This document shows positions 14,701 through 18,050 of a stretch of DNA of 18,050 nt, one piece after another. Made by a program: the position numbers and the translations under genes. Each line of letters begins with the position of its first letter. Position 1 is the stretch's first letter. The notes under the pieces were generated by a model. The model saw only the letters and a list, made by a program, of their open reading frames with translations. It was not told the DNA's origin and did no database searches. This DNA is from Stramenopiles sp. TOSAG23-6 (Eukaryota > Sar), in the NCBI GenBank assembly GCA_900128565.1, contig LT636068.1:1-18050 (forward strand), read 5' to 3'.

Positions 14701-16444
14701 GAGCCGATCCATATGGTACATTTAGTTCAATGAAGAAAATCTCATTTGACGCGAGTTGTCCAGTTAATTGTTCAGTTGAATCGAACGCAGTGATGCGCAC
14801 ATTTGACTCGACCCCAACAGTAGCACTTATAGTCCCGGCACCTTCAACAGTACATTTTGGTGGATTAACTGCGACATCCTCATCATCTAATATTGTGATT
14901 ATAGCCCGTCCTTGTGGACCAATTTGTGCTAGCGAAGAATGACCTGAAGTATTACTGCTGTACAAACCAGGATCATCATGTACATTGTATAACCTGACTA
15001 GAAATCGTTCATTTCCTTCTAATTCAGAATCGTCATTAATAGTAACACGAAATGTGAGTTCAACAACTCCCTCGGTAAAGTCAAGTATTTGTGAGCCTGT
15101 ATAAAATGCAGTTGGAGTGATATCTGAAGAATTTGTAGTGATATGTTCGATAGAGTACACAACTCGTACACTTCCATAACCACCTCCACTTCGGCGAACC
15201 GTGAGGGGTATATATCCAGCAGTTTCGGATATTTCATATGTTGGGGATGAAAATGTTATAACACCTTCATGACCACAAACCATATGTGAAATTGCACTTT
15301 CAGTACATTCCCAGAGATGATCTTCCTGGGTTCCTTGAGTACACGTCTGTGATGTAGTTTTCAAAGGGTATGTCGTGGCAGCTACACCTCGTTTTGGAAC
15401 ACGATATGTTTCAGCTCCAGCAAATGCATCAGTATGTTTTGATCCAAATGGTAGAGTTATCGGTAATTCCCTCACTACTTCATCAAATGGAAGTGGAAAA
15501 TCTCTCTGGCGATATCCCGAACGATGTATTGATCTTAATATGGGGTCTGCACACTCAAGACAGCCAATATGATCACATCTAAGACAACGTGGATCGAATG
15601 TTGAGCATGGTAGACAGTCACCAGCATCTGGTGATGTTGGTGGTGCTACATAATGACCTTCAATACACTCAGTGCAAACAGAACTAGTGCATTCAGTACA
15701 TAAAGTGCCATGAGTAGAGCATATATGTTTACTACAATTTACATCAACGAAACCTTCATAGCACGAACATAACCCGGTAGTGTAGTCACAATCACCCGCA
15801 CCGGAGCAGTCTAATGGGCAACTCTTTTTAGGATGACATGTCACCTTATTCGTTGTGTCACGGTAGTAATGAGGAGCGCATTCTCCACAACTATTTCCTT
15901 GGTACCCGGTTTCACAGAAGCATGACCCTGAACGTCTGTCACAATAGCCAAATTCTTTGCCACGACAAAAATATTGACCATTAACGGGACCAACCATTTC
16001 AGGGCAATTTTGACGTGGATGTACTCCATCATATAATACAGATTTTGTGACAGAGTTACCAGCTCCTTGGTTAACTCGAGTACGTTGAGGATTCGTTGTC
16101 ACGCCGTATTGACCTACAAAACCTGGTGCATACGCTTCAAATTTTGGATCATTGGATTGATTATTCGCATCGGTATATCGGTATGCTGTTGTTACACCAA
16201 AAATTTCAAATACAATAATCAATATAAGTATGTTCTGACAGACTGAGATGTATCTAGGGAAAAAAGCAGTTGAGTGAAATTTCCTGTCCCTATTATTATT
16301 GGAATGACTACACTTACTTGTACTTGTAGCAAATACGATTCTACTTTTACCTACATGAGATAACTCTTGATTCATGTTGTTTACTAATATAATACTAGAA
16401 TATATAAAAGAAAAAATATGTTCAAGTCTGAATCTCTTGACCAA
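8708..16444 (-). CDS. Giant extracellular protein: EGF-like, Calx-beta, filamin-type Ig and three PA14 modules (2578 aa)
   Basis: Intronless ORF. The first ATG is at 16444; residue 24 (ATG at 16375) is an equally good start and shortens the long N-region before the hydrophobic stretch NILILIIVFEIFGVTTA (71-87), a signal peptide or anchor. Residues 147-298 are Cys-rich, with EGF-like units (CDRRSGSCFCETGYQGNSC, CDYTTGLCSCYEGFVDVNC) and CTEC/CLRC furin-like pairs. A Calx-beta domain covers about 391-528 (EGNERFLVRL, ILDDED). Three PA14 modules lie near 644-768, 1688-1883 and 2381-2533 (G.xxEYF, W.G, DDxxR.xxD, VEYRD). Filamin-like Ig repeats (GSPF...V.P... followed by AGxxxxFxVxxRDxxGN) start near 798, 926, 1056, 1158, 1278, 1890, 2129 and 2237, with a related unit at about 531-640. 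Cys-rich inserts interrupt two of them. No C-terminal anchor is seen. A secreted or surface adhesion or matrix role is inferred; PA14 often binds glycans. Confidence 0.9.
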   Translation of the reverse strand: MVKRFRLEHIFSFIYSSIILVNNMNQELSHVGKSRIVFATSTSKCSHSNNNRDRKFHSTAFFPRYISVCQNILILIIVFEIFGVTTAYRYTDANNQSNDPKFEAYAPGFVGQYGVTTNPQRTRVNQGAGNSVTKSVLYDGVHPRQNCPEMVGPVNGQYFCRGKEFGYCDRRSGSCFCETGYQGNSCGECAPHYYRDTTNKVTCHPKKSCPLDCSGAGDCDYTTGLCSCYEGFVDVNCSKHICSTHGTLCTECTSSVCTECIEGHYVAPPTSPDAGDCLPCSTFDPRCLRCDHIGCLECADPILRSIHRSGYRQRDFPLPFDEVVRELPITLPFGSKHTDAFAGAETYRVPKRGVAATTYPLKTTSQTCTQGTQEDHLWECTESAISHMVCGHEGVITFSSPTYEISETAGYIPLTVRRSGGGYGSVRVVYSIEHITTNSSDITPTAFYTGSQILDFTEGVVELTFRVTINDDSELEGNERFLVRLYNVHDDPGLYSSNTSGHSSLAQIGPQGRAIITILDDEDVAVNPPKCTVEGAGTISATVGVESNVRITAFDSTEQLTGQLASNEIFFIELNVPYGSAQDQSDSVPWHSGRQFPPLDVLRDTVTGNPTFPCVFDSAGQYDCKYLPKRAGNYDLSVMLAKKDGLRGEYFDNPWLEGPAVVDRIDRTLNFNWTGDRITPNSKDFVSARWTGKLYVPLVTIEDYHFYVTADDNVRVWLDHILLIDMWDTPCTTTIERVVAMEFGFHDFRVEYRDITGDAFLRIELSSSSLARSVLQPYRLWSLHSLGSGVRVGNVAGASPYQITIAPGPLVGPSSRAIGGSLSEQYAGNAHEFVILSNDIYGNHRGMLGASDSFSIIAVLVGEGGGGDGSQFVKGSYKFLTTDPPEDSVGAKGDHVASITIPISGKYDLYVSAADPSGRLKGIEGSPFELRVWPGVTRGATSNAWGVGLSQATAGITATFTVRLRDHVHNRKFEGNERVRVFAYHVGSGVYHRGWVYDQGNGKYDCAYVAEKRGVYSLHVVVDVPPGTASSFAARKVAGNIGSYENYSPEHIAQSPYTVNVAPNVLHEKSTATGVGISTATSGVVQTFEVQGRDLHSNAILEPSNSDVVTVEIAKDDATLVTGNVVYTTDGKYTCSYDAPSSGKRLLYVKTNDVNIVGSPFTVDVSDGVPVSSTSTASGIGLSDAQAGFEQTFLVQLRDTWGNKRSSSTDTIGITLTHLGNARWKAGTVDSSNGGIVTGNAEYLQDGLWMIKYTATRAGLHTIDVTVTISDVPVGVSGSPFSLTVRPAPTNPGKSEPTGIGLFHGVAGVASPVKVQAVDKFGNTQITSGDQFFVRCHAGPDEGGECSGAGAGALLEKQCGICVAQSSSEVKRQSTAKAQDSLVYYAATPPGKSPKAGGSGYCSSEDACRAVKNRTTATACENVPGCVWEAATDEAGRPFESGSGGYPFSNEVCRAALSETECNAASGVWHSVGNEPPEGQTQVGVASTGGIWNAASKDVQQHYETIVQSGAFAYGPSIKTECEVLGLCTDPVDILGVTPQNDCNGHGAVWTSNKWVPGTWTVATPYQTNGNSGNSPRIARPDAPSNTEVDPTDGYSPSKGISEGWPMRGYAGRTPAEEDGLVYTLGSQLSMYARASQTSRSCVDTNLGSCDVPEILLSNLGDSTGKYEGTWTPQVQGDYECDVVMASPGGLYGEYFDVEDLGAPKPGISKNGESRLSYNDSGNPTSLRNPNSSQSGLVHSQIDPVIDFAWEKSPHFDILPGLENIIGWDRFSIRWSGFIQPLFSELYTLTVHIGSDDGIRIFIDDLLVIDSWSKNSLWSNTNNEERIQGTGSSVMKSSTNVLLTAAKLHKIIIEYRDLTGIAAVKLQWRSASQQVQVVPASQLYSEAPLLGSPFRPTIESAQTDPRKSFAKGSGIVVATAAIETKFVIDARDAFGNHRHIGADKWTVVATLTGGGRPDLIANTCKGTSKATCDKGYDSHQCTLDTSCEWKSDTLVDGSRPCVGAECCSAILCSADIFQNNKNRCNSAPGCAFTDAGPYGNNSTWKRWDSRFGGGGSGDGADENASFIASVEDTNDGFYTVRYTPKLSGLYQLHITMDDSSISATSKTILAAQGKFAIDEFARSGTRHIQGSPFLLVVSDGQARGSLSTASGDGISRAMTGVEYTFTVTLRDVNGNERLVEDQLTVLLKHSTGWQQVKGVTSYLGAGKYNVAYTAQKSGVYSMNISVATENXEENISKSPFSLYVEPNAASGSGSTVTGGALTTVQAGTLASFKIYAGDANSRFPSTLPHGEQENSTNAVNQRTSEQEKDVFAVRISGVHVYNLWAKPSPIIDPNGQSCSDGHCRPGGGEYIVQWNVRVPNESSPNSSSNPHLISITLARDPGLLAEYFSNAFFQGSPTKISLEPNIDHDWQFSPLLYADGSGLLNYVSIRWKGLVRAEYDADYIFSATIREGDHMRVRIDSVWVLNNWPVAMIDDGSNGGSLDDNISSNGTLEPLVEISGTAIHLNEGALYDIYVEYRDNRGAATAQLSWMAGTAKKNRDSLSGIVLPKEIVPNRLLWSREENIVGSPFTTSVTPAST

Positions 16445-16615
16445 AATTGGTCAGAAATGACATAAAACCTATAATAATAAACTGGTGGAATGATTGAAGA
16501 TGAGTAATTCCGTTGAAACAGTTTATTTTGACGGTTTCATTAATCAAAAGATGGTACCCGGTTCCCCTTTTTACAATAATTTTTACTAAATCGTGGGTGA
16601 ATTTTACATTTTGCA
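16445..16615 (-). promoter_or_regulatory. Intergenic region upstream of the 2578-aa gene
   Basis: A 171-bp gap between two minus-strand genes. It must contain the 3' end of the upstream gene and the promoter of the giant gene. If residue 24 is the true start, the TATA-like tatataaaag-complement around 16396-16405 would lie just upstream of it. No other element is recognised. Confidence 0.3.
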
Positions 16616-17890
16616 TTACNAATTCACCCCCTTTTTTTCACGCATCCATGATGGAACATACCCTTCCGTAATTTTATTAGTTTTATCCAAAGTTTCTTGT
16701 GGCGTTGTTGTATTCTGCTGATATTTGTTCATTTTTTGTTGTTTTTTAATAAATTGTTGTTTTTCATATTCATCAAGTCTTCGTTCATTTTCCATTTCTT
16801 TTCGCTGTAGCATTTGTTCCTTTCCTTGACGACTTGAAGGATCCCACGGGCGATACTCAATTTGTTTTTGATTCTGTTGTTTTTGTTGTTTTTGTTGGTT
16901 TTGAAGGTCTGGGGGTATTGGCTGGTGCAACTGTTGTGGAATTGGCTGACTTGGTGGAATTCTATTGTGTTGCTGAACTTGGTGAATCTTATTATTTTGC
17001 TTTATACCAAAAAACGATTTATTCGTTTTTTTAGATTTTGTACCAAACTTATAATTCACATGTGGTTTCCTTCTTCGCCAACCAGGTTGACGGTCATAAA
17101 TTTGACCAACACCAAATCCAGGAAATAAATCAACTGTTTTTTGTTGGTGTTTTTTGGGAACATTATTCTTTTCTTCTAAATAAGTACCTTCCAAGTCATT
17201 ATCATTTATATCATTAGGATCTACTCGTACAATGCCAGCTGCTGCTTCAACCGTATCTTGATTTTGGCTGACAAAATCAATAGCAGAGGATCGGTCTACA
17301 AATGTTCTTGGAATATCGCCTCGTTCTTTTGCTTGTTTTGTAAGAGCAGGAATAGTATAAATAGTAGTTGTTTCACCATCATCCATTTTATACATTTGCA
17401 TTGCATCTTTACGTACAAAAAACGTAGGATTGAACTCTGCGTCAAGTGCAACTAATTGCTTTTTCATTTGTGAATTTCTGCCTCGTATTGCACCATAATT
17501 CTTATTTTTCAGATGAGGAATTCCAACTCTACCGCTCATATCTGACATCTTATCCATGATTGTAATATCAGTATGATGTATTGCTAGAATTTCGAATAAA
17601 TATGCATCACTATGACAAATCAATGCATCAGGGTAAATATCATCGATATCATCTACACCATTGCCGAAAGGGTTTCCCATTTTTAATGTAAGCTTTCGTG
17701 ACATTAGAAATGCGAGCGTCGTAAAGAGTGTTGCAAACACAGGGACTATCTGAAAAGATGAACCTGGAACATAACAATGAAACGCATAACTGAATGGACA
17801 CAATAAAATTGCCAAATCTATTAGAAATAGATGAAAAATACCAAAACCATCTGGCTGTATTTGATAAGTCCAATATACTGTGTAGAATAT
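16616..17890 (-). CDS. Unrecognised two-TM protein with a Gln/charged tail, C-terminal exon (5' partial)
   Basis: The open frame runs from a repeat border near 17890 to TAA at 16618-16616, about 424 residues. There is no ATG near the N-terminus, so coding must continue upstream. The exon opens IFYTVYWTYQIQPDGFG, with a first membrane helix (GIFHLFLIDLAILLCPF) and a second (FQIVPVFATLFTTLAFLM), then MSRKLTLKMGNPFG. The middle is soluble (DALICHSDAYLFEILAIHH..., GAIRGRNSQMKKQLVALDAEF). The last 170 residues are Gln-, Pro- and Lys-rich, with a long charged helix (QMLQRKEMENERRLDEYEKQ) and the end EGYVPSWMREKKG. No family is recognised; probably a membrane protein with a cytoplasmic tail. The last sense codon is TNG because of the N at 16620: it would be TAG if N is A, so the stop may be one codon earlier. 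Confidence 0.75.
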   Translation of the reverse strand: MFYTVYWTYQIQPDGFGIFHLFLIDLAILLCPFSYAFHCYVPGSSFQIVPVFATLFTTLAFLMSRKLTLKMGNPFGNGVDDIDDIYPDALICHSDAYLFEILAIHHTDITIMDKMSDMSGRVGIPHLKNKNYGAIRGRNSQMKKQLVALDAEFNPTFFVRKDAMQMYKMDDGETTTIYTIPALTKQAKERGDIPRTFVDRSSAIDFVSQNQDTVEAAAGIVRVDPNDINDNDLEGTYLEEKNNVPKKHQQKTVDLFPGFGVGQIYDRQPGWRRRKPHVNYKFGTKSKKTNKSFFGIKQNNKIHQVQQHNRIPPSQPIPQQLHQPIPPDLQNQQKQQKQQNQKQIEYRPWDPSSRQGKEQMLQRKEMENERRLDEYEKQQFIKKQQKMNKYQQNTTTPQETLDKTNKITEGYVPSWMREKKGVNX

Positions 17891-17968
17891 TTTTGTTGTA
17901 AAAAAAAATTATGAGGTGCAAAAATTACCATGAAAAAAAACAATTTGAAATTAATGATGAAAACATAC
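17891..17968 (-). repeat. Introner-like intron copy 8, shortest and most diverged
   Basis: On the minus strand this 78-nt segment starts GTATGTTTTCATCATT, has a T-tract, CATGGTAATTTTTGCACC and CTCATAATTTTTTTTT, and ends ACAACAAAA. Aligned to the family core (CGTACGAAATTTTGTACC, CTAAC, T-run, ACAATA) it is clearly related but mutated in the palindrome and at CTAAC (here CTCAT). With the border rule of the other copies it leaves the frame of the 16616-17890 exon open. Confidence 0.65.
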
Positions 17969-17987
17969 ATGGTCGTGTAGTTCATGC
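17969..17987 (-). CDS. Probable 19-nt internal exon of the 16616-17890 gene
   Basis: Between copies 7 and 8 only 19 bases remain. With the borders used for the other copies, the exon reads one base then CAT GAA CTA CAC GAC CAT, and continues in frame into ATA TTC TAC ACA of the next exon, giving HELHDHIFYTVYW. The alternative that it begins the gene at ATG (17985) does not keep the downstream frame under the same rule. Tentative because the exon is so short. Confidence 0.4.
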
Positions 17988-18050
17988 ATGTATTTTGGAA
18001 AAATATTTCAAAAAAACCCGTTAGGTACAAAATTTCGTACGAAAAAAAAA
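17988..18050 (-). repeat. Introner-like intron copy 7 (truncated by the window edge)
   Basis: The minus strand reads T-tract, CGTACGAAATTTTGTACC, CTAACGGG, T-run, GAAATATTTTTCC and AAAATACAT. It is almost identical to copy 4 (2217-2307) and, over its 3' part, to the first 37 bases of the window. The 5' half lies outside. Confidence 0.8.

Noticed and set aside
17742-17815. Translation start at 17815 for the right-end gene
   Set aside because: The codon there is TTG, and the open, clearly coding frame (YWTYQIQPDGFG) continues upstream to the repeat border.
1-18050. tRNA, rRNA, CRISPR array, group I/II self-splicing intron or bacterial operon features
   Set aside because: None was found. The intron copies are about 80-105 nt, far too short for self-splicing cores, and there are no spacer-repeat arrays.

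Overview
The window looks like one short contig from a protein-coding nuclear genome of a microbial eukaryote. Evidence: long multidomain ORFs of eukaryotic type (WW, ankyrin, AP2/ERF, PA14, filamin-type Ig, Calx-beta, ABCD transporter), AATAAA-type signals after stop codons, intron-split transporter genes, and TAA/TGA used as ordinary stops. AP2/ERF domains together with an animal-like extracellular architecture and AT-rich DNA fit an uncultured protist, perhaps a stramenopile; that placement is inference only. Most isolated N bases inside ORFs fall on third codon positions, as expected if they mark allelic or strain differences in a pooled assembly.

Layout. Positions 38-1189 (+) hold the C-terminal half of a sugar/inositol MFS transporter in four exons. 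Positions 1288-2216 (-) hold the C-terminal half of a folate-biopterin (BT1-type) transporter. Positions 2308-3397 (-) hold the N-terminal part of an ABCD (peroxisomal ALD-type) half transporter in three exons. A divergent intergenic region (3398-3671) carries a telo-box-like motif and a tandem repeat. Then come an unrecognised 441-aa acidic, coiled-coil-like protein (3672-4997, +), a 1125-aa WW/ankyrin/Cys-rich/double-AP2 protein (5176-8553, +), a 2578-aa secreted or cell-surface protein with EGF-like, Calx-beta, filamin and three PA14 modules (8708-16444, -), and the C-terminal part of an unrecognised two-TM protein (16616-17890, -, plus a probable 19-nt upstream exon).

The most interesting element is a family of about nine related short repeats (full copies 78-106 nt) that sit exactly where introns must be in the transporter genes and in the right-end gene. 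They share a 5' end GTAYGT-like, a T-tract, a near-palindromic GTACGAAATTTTGTAC core, a CTAAC branch-point-like motif 30-45 nt before the 3' end, and an end near CAATA plus three bases. They look like introner-type (mobile, repeated) introns. At least four cannot be removed in frame with conserved protein retained using GT-AG boundaries. Both contig ends and a suspicious ABCD/folate-transporter junction lie inside copies of one very similar subfamily, so these repeats probably also break or misjoin the assembly. The three longest genes, about 12.4 kb of coding sequence, contain none.

The genes are functionally unrelated as far as can be seen; no operon or pathway logic is expected. The three transporters are all incomplete, so no complete transport system is present.
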